From positions 86,770,588 to 86,834,587 of the forward strand of contig CM066987.1 of assembly GCA_033977485.1 (NCBI GenBank): a DNA stretch of 64,000 nt, in the 5' to 3' direction. Position numbers and translations under genes: made by a program. This DNA comes from Hydrangea macrophylla. Its lineage: Eukaryota > Streptophyta > Magnoliopsida > Cornales > Hydrangeaceae. Positions 23,314-35,294 of this stretch are shown here, piece by piece. Numbering within the stretch: the stretch's first letter is position 1; each line of letters opens with the position of its first letter. The notes below the pieces were generated by a model. That model saw only the letters and a list, made by a program, of their open reading frames with translations. It was not told where the DNA came from and searched no databases.

Positions 23314-23637
23314 ATGGTACAAATGAAGTCTCAACCCACCCAAGAAGGGTCGACCCCACTGACTGATAAGGAAATATTTGATGAAGTATTGGGGTACAGG
23401 ACTAGATGTGATATGGGCATCGGACATTCGGTGGTCGTTTCATCGTCCAAGTCTACTTTGTACACTACATGTGAAGTGCGAATGCGAGCGGCAAATGAGA
23501 GGGTTGAATAGGCCATCAAAGAGGCTGTACAGTCCAAAAATGAGGCAAAAGTGATGAAAGAAACTCTTGACAACAGAGGAGCGAATGGACGCATATAATG
23601 CTCACTTGGACTTGATGGGTGGATCATCAGCAGTATG
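23314..23637 (+). pseudogene. Transposase_24 last coding exon, unit 2
   Basis: MVQMKSQPTQEGSTPLTDKE and IFDEVLGYRTRCDMGI are intact; the frame ends at NERVE followed by TAG in place of CAG. SSAV and its stop are still readable at the 3' end in another frame. Confidence 0.78.
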
Positions 23638-24263
23638 AGATGGTACGTTCTATTTCATATAGTTAGTTTCAATGTGTTAAAAAATTACCCTTTTTCAATA
23701 TACGCAAAATAGTCACCTTGGCTTTTTATAAATATGTTGTGAGGTTTTGGGTGGTTCAAACGATTTTAACACTCTGAAAGGCACGAGACAAGATTTGCGT
23801 ATATTGCGGGAACAAACGGTACGCAATTCCTACACACGGTTTGCATGTCATGCGATAAAACGCAAATAATCTCCTAAGGCCTTTTATAACTACGTTTTGA
23901 GGTTTCGGGTGGTCGAAATGAGTTCCGTCACTCGAAAATGCATGAGACTCGAACACCTCACACACAACAACTAGACTTGCGAGAACAAACGGCCTACAAT
24001 TCCTACACATAATTTGCAAGTTATGCGACAATACGCAAAATACTCTTCTTAGGCCTTTTATCACTAAGTTTTGAGGGTTGGGTGGTAGAAACGAGTTCTG
24101 GAACTCAAAAAGGCACAAGACCGGAACACACACCTCACATACAACAAACTAGACTTGTAGGAAAAACTAGCATGCAATTCCGACTCTCGGTTTCAAATTT
24201 ACACGAAGATGCACGAATCATTTTTTATTATCTTATTTTTAAGTCCGATTGTTATAAAAAAAA

Positions 24264-24397
24264 GGGTGAAGCTAATGCCAAAGCAGAAAGTGCTAATGGC
24301 AAAGCAGATAGCGACACTTAGGTAACTGTCGCTAAAACTTTTAGCGACACTTTCTTCTTTGTCTTTAACACTTTTTGTTTTGGCATTAACACTAGCC
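24264..24397. mobile_element. Foldback/MITE-like element, ~134 bp, with possible 8-bp TSD
   Basis: Left arm GGGTGAAGCTAATGCCAAAG and right arm ending TTTTGGCATTAACACTAGCC are imperfect inverted repeats that continue inward for about 50 bp (AAAGTGCTAATGGCAAAGCA against TGTCTTTAACACTTTTTG). It is flanked by TAAAAAAA on both sides (24255- and 24398-). Sister units read ATAAAAAAATTTGCGACTAAT with no insert at this site. An 8-bp TSD suggests hAT; the A-run makes the TSD weak. Confidence 0.6.
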
Positions 24398-26172
24398 TAA
24401 AAAAATTGCGACTAATGCCTTTTTTTATTTTATATTTTTAGAATGGGAAGCTCTAGTATCTACATTGGATGCTCTATCACCCTTTTTTGATAATATGCAA
24501 AATAATCGCCCTAGGCTTTTTATAACTCTGTTTTGAGGTTATGAGTGGTCGAAACAAGTTCCAACACTCAAAAAGGTACAAGACTGGAACCCACACTTGA
24601 CACATGATCAACTAGACTTGCAGGAAAAAATAGTATGCAATTCCTACCAACGATTTGCATTTAATGCGATAATATGCAAAATAATCTCCTTAGACCTTTT
24701 ACAAGTTGGTTTTGAGGTTTTGGTTGGTCGAAATGAGTTATGTCACTTGGAAAGGCACGAGTCCAAAACTCACACCTCATACACGATGCAGTAGACTTGT
24801 AGGAACAAATGGCATGCAATTCCAACACACGGTTTGCAAGTTATGCGATAATAAGCAAAACAATCTCCTTATGCCTTTTATAACTACGTTTTGAGGTTTG
24901 GGTGGTTGAAATGAGTTTCGTCACTCAAAAATGCATGATATTAGAACTCACACCTTACACACAACCACCTAGAGTTGTGGGAACAAACGGCCCACAATTC
25001 CTACACATAGTTTGGAAGTAATGCGATAATACGCAAATAACTCTCCTTAGGCCTTTTATAACTATGTTTTGAGGTTTTGGGTGGTCGAAACGAGTTTTGG
25101 AACTCAAAAAAGCAAGGGATCAGAACTCATACCTCAGTTATGACGAACTAGACTTGTTGAAAAAAACATCACGCATTTCCAACACCCAGTTTCAAATTTA
25201 CACGACAATACGCAAATTTTTTTATCATCTTATTTTCCATTTCTATTTTTTGAATCCGAGGCTCTCGAACCTGTATTGGACACTCTTATTCTCAATTTTA
25301 TATTCTGTTACTATCCTTAGATATATTTATGATACTTTTGTACTAGTGTATTTGAACATCTTTTAATATTGTGGTCTAGTCACTATGTTTTTATATTTTT
25401 ATTATATTATCGACAAATTATTAGAATGAATGTACAGAGAATAGATTTATTATTGGTTATAGAATTAGAATTTTAGCAGGCCTATTGGTTAAAATTAAAG
25501 AGTATTTCAAAGAAAGGAAAAGAATATTTCAAATCTGGTATTACTATATGCAACTCATATTTTTTTTACGTGCCTAATAATTAATCAAAACATTATAATT
25601 TGCATCATACATTGGCGTTGCTGATATTAATTTGAAATACTAAATGATTATTTGGCACGCACCATTATACCAACTTATTAGCGACATATGCAAGGGCTAC
25701 TGATAATTACCGAAATACATAATATATTATTTCCCATGCTTTGTTCTGTGGCAAATAACTCTTTATTAGTGACACAATATAGCATGGCTGATAATTACAC
25801 CCACTATTAGTAATGCAAAAATATGTTGCTAATAATAACTTCTTTTAGTGACGCAGTCATTTTTTCAAAGTAAGAAACTAATTGGTACTGTGCTTTCGGT
25901 TTAATTGCCACGTACAAGAGCATCGCTAATAAAAATAATATTAGCAACGTGTAGACTACCTCGCGTAACTTTATTCATTACACTTTTTTTTGCCTCACAC
26001 GTGTTGCGTCGCAAATTATTTTAGTGACACACGTTTTGACTATTAGCCATGCAGTTGCGCGTCGCAAAAAACCAGATTTGTTAATCTTAAGAATCTAAGG
26101 TAATAGTATTGCATTATGTTCAAATTTAAGTGGACAATAAGTGTTGTTAGATAACCTTTCGTTGGGGTAGTG

Positions 26173-28320
26173 AGCATGACCACAATAATTTTGTAAGGTG
26201 CAATTTATAATTTGTTACTATCATACATTTAAGTTTTAAATAATTGTATTAATACTGGTTACTTGTAAATTGAAGGACCGCATGCCACAAATGAAGTCTC
26301 AACCTACCCTAGAAGGGTCGACCCCATTGACTAATTAGGAAATATTTGATGAAGTATTGAAGTAGAGGCCCGTATATGATATTGGAATCGGAAATTGGGA
26401 GGTCACTTCAACGTCCAGGTCTACTTCACTCGCTACATGTGAAGTGCGAATGTGAGAGGCAAATGAGAGGGTTGAACAGGCCATCAAAGAGTCTGGATAG
26501 GCCAAAAAAGAGGCAAAAATAATGAAAGAAAAACTCGTGAGAATGGAGGAGCGAATGGACGCATATTAAGCTCGCTTGGACTTGATCGGTGGATCCTCAG
26601 CATGTAGTTAGTTTCATTGTCTTAAAAAAATTACCCTTTTTTGATAATACGCAAAATAATCGCCTTAGGCCTTTTATAACTATGTTTTGAGGTTTTGGGT
26701 GGTCGAAACGATTTCAACACTCAGAAAGGCACGAGACTGGAACCCACACCTCACACACAACTAACTAGACTTGTAGGAACAAATGGTATGCAATTCCTAC
26801 ACACGGTTTGCATGTTATGCGGCAATACGTAAAATAGTATCCTTAGGCCTTTTATGACTATGTTTTGAAGCTTCTGTAGGTTGAAACGAGTTTCATCACT
26901 CAAAAAGGCACAAGTCTAGAACTCATACCCCACAGACGACATACTAGACTTGCAAGAACAAATGGCATGCAATTCCTGCATACGGTTTGCAAGTTATGCG
27001 ATAATAAGCGAAATAATCTCCTTAGGTCTTTAGAACTATGTTTTGAGGTTTTGGGTGGTAGAAATGAGTTTTGCCACATAGAAAGGCGTGAGACTAGAAC
27101 TCACACCTTAAACATGACCAACTAGACTTGTGGGAACAAATGGCCAGCAATTCGTACACACAGTTTGCAATTTATGAGACAATACGCAAAATACTCTCCT
27201 TAGGCCTTTTATAACTAAGTTTTGAAGTTTTGGGTGGTCGAAATGAGTTCTGGAACTTGGTAAGGCATGGGACCATAACTCACACCTCACATACAACGAA
27301 CTTGACTTGGAAAAAACAACACGCAATTCCGACTCCTGGTTTCAAATTTACACGACGATCTATGAATTATTTTTTATTATCTTATTTTTTAGTTCGATTG
27401 TTATGAAAATATTGCGACCAAGGCTTTCTTTTTTTCCTTTTCTATTTTCAGATAGGGATGCTCTAGTACCTGCATTGCTCTTATTCTTGATTTAATGTTC
27501 TATTACTATCCCTAGACATATGCATAAAACTTTTGTACTAGCGTATTTGAACATTTTTTAATATTGTGGTGTAATAACTATGTTTTCATATTTTATTTAT
27601 ATTGTCGACAAGTTATTAGAATGAATGTACCAAGAATAGAATTATTATTGGTTATAGAATTGGTATTTTAGAAGGCCGATTTATTCAAATTAAAGAATAT
27701 TTGAAAAAAATGGAAAAGAATATTTCAAATCTAGTATTACTATTAGCAATGCATATTTTTTGTGTGCCAAATAATCAATCAGAACATTGTCATTTGCGAT
27801 GCACATTGGCGTGGCTGATATTCATTTGAAATGCTGAATGATTTTTTGCCACGCACAATGGTACATGGCATATACCAACTTTTTAGCAACATATGCAAGC
27901 GTTGCCGATAATTACTGAAATACTTAATATATTATTTGCCACGCTCTGTTGTAAGGTAAATACCTCATTATTAGCGACACAATACAACGTGGCTAATAAT
28001 TATACTCACTATTAGCAACGTATAAATGTGTTGCTAATAATAACTTCTTTTAGTCAGATTATTTTCCATGCACACGAGCGTCGCTAATATTAGTAATGCA
28101 TTGACTGCGTCGCGTAAATTTATGCATTACTCAATTTTTTGCCACACGTGAATCGCGTTGCAAATACTTTTAGCAATGCACGTTTTGACAATTAGCCACG
28201 CTGCATGTCGCAAAAAACCAGATTTGTTAATCCTAGGAATCTAAGGTATTAGGATAGCATCTTGTTCAAATTTAAGTGGACAATAAGATGGTGTTACATA
28301 ACCTTTTTATTGGGGTAGTG
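26173..28320 (+). mobile_element. Tandem CACTA-derived unit 3 (2148 bp)
   Basis: Starts AGCATGACCACAATAATTTT|GTAAG. It has the Transposase_24 exon, four ~180-bp repeats (26,630-27,340), the TTTTCAGATAGGGATGCTCTAG segment at about 27,450 and a subterminal region (27,740-28,215). The boundary has decayed to ATTGGGGTAGTG (28309-28320). Confidence 0.8.
26290..26600 (+). pseudogene. Transposase_24 last coding exon, unit 3
   Basis: The ATG of MVQMKSQPT has become a degenerate codon, and stops follow EGSTPL and in the YRP region. This copy keeps CAG (VEQAIKE). The end near DLIGGSS is truncated before SSAV. Confidence 0.7.
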
Positions 28321-30362
28321 GGCATACATACAATAATTATGTAAGTTGCAATTTATAATTTGTTACAATGATACATTTCATTTTGAAACAATTGCATTAA
28401 TACTAGTTACTTGTAAATTGTAAGACTGCATGGTACAATTGCAGTCTTAACCCAACCCAGATGGGTCGACCCCATAGACTGATATAGAAATATTTGATGA
28501 AGTGTTGGGGTATAGGCCCGGATATGATATGGGCATCGGACTAGGGTTGTTGGTTCATCGTCCAAGTTTGCTTCGTACATTACATGTGAAGTGCGAATGC
28601 GAGAGGCAAAGGAGATGGTTGAATAGGCCATCAAAGAGGTTGAACAAAAAACAGGCAAAAGTGATGAAAGAAAAACTCTTGACAATGGGGGAACGGATGG
28701 ATGCATATAATGCTTGCTTAGGCTTGATGGGTGCATCCTCAGTAGTATGAGATAATAAGTTATGTTTCATATATTTAGTTTTATTGCGGTAAAAAAATTT
28801 CCCTCTTCGATAATACACAAAATTGTCGCCTTAGGCCTTTCATAACTATGTTGTGAGGTTTTGGGTGGCCGAAACGAGTTCCAACACTCAGCAAGGCATG
28901 AGACTAGAACCCATACCTCACACATGACCAACTAGACTTGCGGGAACAAACGGTACGCAATTCCTGCACACGGTTTGCATGTTATACGATAATACGCAAA
29001 ATAATCTCCTTTGGCATGTTATAACTAAGTATTAAGGTTTTGGGTGGTCGAAACAAGTTTTGTCATGCAGAAAGGCATGAGACTGGAAGTCACACCTTAC
29101 ACACAACCAACTAGACTTGTAGGAACAAACGGCTAACAATTCCTACACACTGTTTTCAGGTTTTGCGATAATATGCAAAATACTCTCCTTAGGCTTTTTA
29201 TAACTAAGTTCTGAGGTTTTGGGTGGTCGAAACGAGTTCTGGATCTCAGAAAGGCATGAGATCGACTTGACCTCACACCTTATATACGATGAACTAGACT
29301 TGTAGAAAAAAACAGCACGCAATTCCGACTCATGTTTCAGATTTACACGACGATACGTGAATCATATTTTATTATCTTATTTTTAAGTTCGATTGTTATA
29401 AAAAAATTTGCGACTAATCGTTTTTTTTTTTCTTTTGTATTTCAGATTGGGTGGCTCTAGTACTTGCATTGGATGCACTTATTCTTGATTTTATACTCTG
29501 TTACTATCCTTAGACATATTTATGATACTTTTGTACTAGTGTATATGAAAAGCTTTTAATTTTGTGGTGTAATAACTATGATTTTATATTTTAATTATAT
29601 TTTTGACAAATTATTACAATGAATGTACGAAGAATAGAATTATCGTTGGTTATAGAATTGGAATTTTAGTAGGCTTATTAGTTCAAATTAAAAAAAAATT
29701 TAATAAAGGAACAAAATATTTCAAATATGGTATTACTATTAGCAATGCATATTTTTTTGCGTGACCGAATAATGAATCAGAACATTATTATTTGCGATGC
29801 ACAATAGCATGGTTGATATTCATTCGAAATACTAAAGGATTAGTTGCCACGCACAATCAACTTATTAGCGACGTATAAGAGCATTGCTGATAATTACTGA
29901 AATACTTAATATATTATTTGCCATGATGTGTTTTGTGGCAAATACCTCTTTATTAGCGACGCAATATAGCATGGTTGATAATTACACTCACTATTAACAA
30001 TGTATAAATGTGTCGCTAATAACAACTTCTTTCAGCAATGCAGCCATTTTTCCTATGTAAGAAACTAATTAGCAACGTGCTTTTGGATTATTTGCCACAC
30101 ACAAGAGCGACGTCGCTAATAAAAAAAAATTTACAATGCGTTGACTGCATCGCGTAATTTTATTCGTTCCGCTATTATTTACCACGCACAAACTGCAATG
30201 CAAATATTTTTAGTGACGCATATTTTGACTACTAGCCATACAATTAGCATCGCAAAAAACCAGATTTGTTAATCCTACGAATCTAAGGTAAGAGGATAGC
30301 ATGATGTTCAAATTCAAGTGGACAATAAGGTGGTGTTAGTTAACATTTTCGTTGGGGTAGAG
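28321..30362 (+). mobile_element. Tandem CACTA-derived unit 4 (2042 bp)
   Basis: Starts GGCATACATACAATAATTAT|GTAAG. It has the Transposase_24 exon, three ~180-bp repeats (28,800-29,340), the TTTCAGATTGGGTGGCTC segment at about 29,440, a subterminal region (29,740-30,260) and the boundary CGTTGGGGTAGAG (30350-30362), with one change from the 13-mer. Confidence 0.8.
28430..28750 (+). pseudogene. Transposase_24 last coding exon, unit 4
   Basis: MVQLQS... is followed by an open stretch with GYRPGYDMGI. The Gln codon after MVE is TAG. KEKLLTMGERMDAYNA and LMGASSVV then stop can be read in a neighbouring frame. Confidence 0.72.
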
Positions 30363-33300
30363 AGCATGCACAAGATAATTATGTAAGTTGCAATTTACAA
30401 TTTGTTACAATGATACATTTTATTTTGAAACAATTGTATTAATACAAGTTAATTGTAAATTGTAGGACCGCATGGTACAAATGAAGTCTCAACCCACCCT
30501 AGTTAGGTTGACCCTACAGACTATTAAGGAAGTATTGGGGTACAGGCCCGATTATGATATGGCCATCCGTCATAGGGTGGTCGCTTCATCGTTCAAGTTT
30601 GGTTTGCACACTACATATGAAGTGCGAATACGAGAGGCAAACGAGAGGGTTCAATAGACCATCAAAGAGGAAAAAAATGCCAGAAAAGAAGCAGAAGCAA
30701 TGAAAGAGAAACTCTTGACAATGGAGGAGCAGATGGACGCATATAATGCTCGCTTGGACTTGATGGGTGGACCATCAGCAGTATGAAATGGTAAGTTATA
30801 TTTCACATACTTAAGTTTTATTGTGTTAAAAAAATTACCCTTTTTCAATAATACGCAATATAGTAGCCTTAGGCCATTTATAACTATGTTTTAAGGTTTT
30901 GGGTGTTCGAAATGAGTTCCAACACTCAGAAAGGCACGAGACTGGAACCCACACCTCACACACGACAAACTAGACTTGCGAAAACAAATAGTATGAATTC
31001 CTACACACGGTTTGCATGTTATGCGATAATACGTAAAATGATCTCCTTAGGACTTTTTTAACTAAGTTTTGAGATTTTGGATGGTCGAAATGAGTTTTGG
31101 CACAAAGACAGGCATGAGACCAGAACTCACACCTCACACAAGGCAAACTAGACTTGCAAGCACAAAGAACGTGGAATTCCTACACATGGTTTTCATGTTA
31201 TGCGATAATACACAAAATAATCTCCTTAGGCCTTTTATAACTAAGTTTTGAGGTTTTGGGTGGTCGAAAAGAGTTGCTGCACTCAGAAGGAATGAGACTA
31301 GAACCCACACCTCATACATGACCAACTTCAATTACAGGAACAAACGGTACGCAATTTCTCCACATGGATTTCAAGTTATGCAATAATTCACAAAATAATC
31401 TCCTTTGGCCTTTTATAATTAAGTTTTGAGGTTTTGGGGTGCCAAAAAAAGTTCCAGCACTTAGAAAGGCACGAGACTAGAACTCATACCTACCACACGA
31501 CCAGCTAGACTTGCAAGAAAAAACAGTATGAATGCCTACACAAGGTTTGTATGTTATATGATAATGCGTAAAATGATCTCCTTAGGCCTTTTATAGCTAA
31601 GTTTTGAGATTTTGGATGGTCAAAATGAGCTCTGGCACTAAGAAAGGCGCGAGACTAGAACTCACACCTCATACATGACAAACTAGACTTGAAAGAACAA
31701 ACGACATGCAATTCCTACACACGGTTTCCTACACACGGTTTCAAGTTATGCGATAATACGCAAAACAATCTCCTTCAGCCTTTTATAACTAAGTTTTGAG
31801 ATTTTGGGTGGCTGAAACAAGTTCCAGCACTTAGAAAAGCACGAGACTAGAACCCATACCTCACACATGACAAACTAGACTTGCGAGACCAAATGGTACA
31901 CAATTCCTACACACGATTTGCATGTTATGCGATAGTACGCAAAATAACCTCCTTAGGCCTTTTATAATTACATTTTGAGGTTTTGGGTGGTCGAAATGAG
32001 TTCTGGCACTAAGAAAGGCACAAAATAAGAACCCACACCTCACACATGATAAACTAGACTGGCGGGAACCAATGACAAGCAATTCCTACACTCAATTTTC
32101 ATGTTATGCGATAATACGCAAAATAATCTCCTTAGGCCTTTTATAACTAAGTTTTGAGATTTTGGCTGGTTGAACAAGTTCCAGCATTTAGAAAGGCACA
32201 AAAATGGAACCTATACCTCACACATGACCAATTAGACTTACAAGAACAATCAGCACACAATTCCTACACACGGTTTCCAAGTTATGGGATAATATGCAAA
32301 ATAATCTCCTTAGGCCTTTTATAACTAAGTTTTGGGATTTGAGTGGTCGAAATAAGTTCTGGTACTTGGCAAGGCACGGGACCATAACTCACACCTCACA
32401 TACGACGAACTTGACTTGTAGGAAAAAACAACATGCAATTTCGACTCCCGGTTTTAAATTTACATGACGATACTTGAATCATTTTTTATTATCTAATTTT
32501 TTAGTTCAATTGCTATAAAAATATTGAGACCAATTCTTTTTTCATTTTTTCCTTTTCTATTTTTAGATTGGGTGGCTCTAGCACTTACATTGGATGCACT
32601 TATTCTCAATTTTATAATCTGTTACTATCCTTGGACATATTTATGATACTTTTGTACTAGTGTATTTGAACATTTTTTAATTTTTTGGTGTAATAACTAT
32701 GATTTTTTATCTTAATTATATTATTGACAAATTATTAGAGTGAATGTACGAAGAATAGAATTATTAGTAGTTATAGAATTCGAATTTTAGTAGGCATATT
32801 ACTTCAAATTAAAAAATATTTTTAAAAAGGAACAAAATATTTCAAATCTGGTATTACTATTAGCAATGCATATTTTTTTGCGTGACCTAATAATCAATCA
32901 AAACATTATTATTTGCGATGCACAATAGCATGGTTGATATTCATTCGAAATAGTAAATGATTAATTGCCATGCACAATCAACTTGTTAGCGACGTATGAG
33001 AGTGTTGCTGATAATTACTGAAATACTTAATATATTATTTGCCATGCTGTGTTGTGTGGCAAATACCTCTTTATTAGCAACTCACTATAGCATGCCTGTA
33101 TAAATGTGTCACTAATAATTTCTTTTAGCGACGTAGTCATTTTTCATAAGTAAGAAACTAATTAGCAACGTACTTCTGGATTATTTGCCACACATAGGAG
33201 CGACGTTGCTAATAAAAAAAAATATTAGCAATGCGTTGAATGCATCGCGTAAGTTTATTCGTTAGGCTATTTTTTACCACGCACGAATCGCAACGCAAAT

Positions 33301-33458
33301 ACTTTTAGTGATGCACGTTTTTACTATTAGCCACATAGCTGTGCGTTGCAAAAAACCAGATTTATTAATCCTAAGAATCTAAGGTAATAGGATAGCATTA
33401 TGTTTAAATTTAAGTGGACAATAAGGTGGTGTTAGATAACATTTTCGTTGGGGTAAAG
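30363..33458 (+). mobile_element. Tandem CACTA-derived unit 5 (3096 bp)
   Basis: The longest unit. It has the Transposase_24 exon, then about nine ~180-bp repeats (30,840-32,450; CTCCTTAGG-type segment near 30,865, 31,041, 31,221, 31,400, 31,578, 31,768, 31,950, 32,130 and 32,307), the TTTTTAGATTGGGTGGCTC segment at about 32,560, and a subterminal region (32,860-33,360). The boundary is CGTTGGGGTAAAG (33446-33458). Confidence 0.8.
30472..30785 (+). pseudogene. Transposase_24 last coding exon, unit 5
   Basis: MVQMKSQPT, then a short deletion removing the IFDE codons, KEVLGYRPDYDMAI, REANERVQ and TAG instead of CAG. KEKLLTMEEQMDAYNARLDL is readable after a frame change. The terminal stop follows GGPSAV. 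Confidence 0.75.
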
Positions 33459-34014
33459 ATCATGCACAATATAATTATGTAAGTTGCAATTTACAATTTG
33501 TTATAATGATACATTTTATTTTGAAACAATTGTATTAATACTAGTTAATTCTAAATTGTAGGACTGCATGGTACAAATGAAGTCTCAACCCACCCTAGTT
33601 GGGTTGACCCCACTAACTATTAAGGAAATATTTGATGAAGTATTGGGGTACAGGCCCGGATATGATATGGGCATCAGGCATAGGGTGGTCGCTTCATCGT
33701 CTAGTTCGCACACTACATATGAGGTGCGAATGCGAGAGGCAAATGAGAGGATTGAACAGGCCATCAAAGAGGCTAAACAGACCAGAAAAGAGGCCAAAGC
33801 ATTGAAATAAAAACTCTTGGCAATGAAGGAGCGGATGGACGCATATAATGCTCGCTTGGACTTGATGGGTGGACCATCAACTGTATGAGATGGTAAGTTA
33901 TATTTCATATAGTTAGATTTATTGTGTTAAATAAATTACCCTTTTTCGATAATACACAATATAGTCACCTTAGGCCTTTTATAACTATATTTTAAGGTTT
34001 TGGTTGTTCAAAAC
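33459..34014 (+). mobile_element. Tandem CACTA-derived unit 6, first segment
   Basis: Same start as the other units, with exon and the first ~70 bases of the 180-bp array, then cut at 34014 by the Tat element. It resumes at 50460-50544 and again at 63861-64000, and continues past the window end. Confidence 0.82.
33568..33888 (+). pseudogene. Transposase_24 last coding exon, unit 6
   Basis: The best preserved copy: open from MVQMKSQPT through IFDEVLGYRPGYDMGI, EVRMREANERIEQAIKEAK to KALK (80 codons), ending in TAA where sister copies read GAAAG. CAG (Gln) is kept. The residual ERMDAYNARLDLMGG and terminal stop are still readable. Confidence 0.78.
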
Positions 34015-35279
34015 TGTTTGCTAGTAGTTTTACGCAAGCGTGCCAGAGCCAAACGGACTTGGTGTGTATGCAAACTAATTTTCTATATGATTGAGTGTGT
34101 GGTACTCAAGGCTTTAAGATCTGACTTCTAAAAGATGACTGTGTGTGATGAGTAGGAAAGTACCCTCATCAAAAAATCATTTGGCAGTACTGAAGCGCAC
34201 AAGCCAAATAGTGCAAGAGTTTACTAGGTAAACAATCACAAGCGATTAATAAAATACAGATTTTATTAAATAGAATAAAACATACAACGAAGGAACAAGA
34301 TCAGAACAGGCTCTGATTTGTCAAAAGAATGAAAACAGTTGAGAAAATAACAAAAAGGATAGACCTATTTGCTATGGATGCTGTGTATGCTAAGAAATAA
34401 AGATTTGAACACTTTGAATGCTTTGAAAGAATGCTATGAGTGCTGTATTTCGAGATGACGCGGAGTGTCATGGATGATTGGCCTGCTCCTAAATTTATAG
34501 TGTCCCTGAATAATTCTAATAAGGCAAGGACTCCTTAGCTTGCACTCCAAGAAAATGATTGATTGTAGAATCCTTCCTAATCTCAAGTTCTTGCCTTATC
34601 CCAATCTTGATTGAATCAATCCCAATATTTTAGGGATCAGCCTTCCATTTCCAGCTAGACGTGATCAGATTCCCTTCCCAAACGGACTCCAACTCCTTAA
34701 AATTAGGATGACATCACCATGACAACTAAGAGTGGAATTGCCTTCCCCGTTTGGCTCATTGAGCCCACATTATCACATCTTTAGTCAGATTAGGGCTGTA
34801 GCTTCAAACTATCACACTTTTAGACTTCCATGCCCGATGAAAATCTTATAAACGCTTACTGAGCAATCGGGCATATGTAACTGGCTTTTACCATTCATTC
34901 CTAGCAAGGTGTCCGATCGTCATGCATGCCACTAAACATCCATCGGGCTCCGACCCTTACCAATGCTCATTCATATAAGTAAGGTGCCCAATGAGTATTA
35001 TCCATGCCTATCCTCCCAATCGGGCTCCCATACCTGCTATTATTCATTTAAGATAGTGTCGGATTGGTCAGTACATGACCTACTTTACCAATCGGACTCT
35101 TCCAAACTTAAGACAACAACCTTGTCTTTCTGAACTGCGTGATGTTCACCCCCTAAGCTCGATAAGTCTTTGCAATCTCTGGGCCGGTCACTCCTACTTA
35201 TTTTGGACCGGCCATTGTCAAACCCATTTCAACATTCCATTCGGGCTTAAAAACATTTGGCAGTTTTTGGGTGCAAACA
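34015..35279 (-). repeat. 3' LTR of Tat element 2
   Basis: Plus-strand limits are TGTTTGCTAG...GTGCAAACA, 1265 bp. It matches 45974-46396 plus 49613-50459 along its length, with scattered point differences and small indels. GATGACGCGGAGTGTC and GCCTGCTCCTAAAT blocks are shared. Confidence 0.93.
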
Positions 35280-35294
35280 ATTGCCCCCCAAAAG
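35280..35294 (-). other. Polypurine tract of Tat element 2
   Basis: The minus strand reads TTTTGGGGGGCAAT directly before the LTR start TGTTTGCACCC. Confidence 0.82.

Larger units (their letters stand above)
23206..26172 (+). mobile_element. Tandem CACTA-derived unit 2 (2967 bp)
   Basis: Same order as unit 1, but with about seven ~180-bp repeats (23,700-25,200). It has an internal partial duplication: the exon-like segment after ATTTTTAG at about 24,440 runs directly into a fresh copy of the repeat array at about 24,480, and a second exon-like segment follows at about 25,250. A small foldback element interrupts it at 24264-24397. The subterminal region is 25,540-26,060 and the boundary CGTTGGGGTAGTG is at 26160-26172. 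Confidence 0.8.

Noticed and set aside
11311..32450. CRISPR-like array
   Set aside because: Monomers of ~180 bp are contiguous, with no unique spacers; plant satellite-type repeat inside a CACTA derivative.
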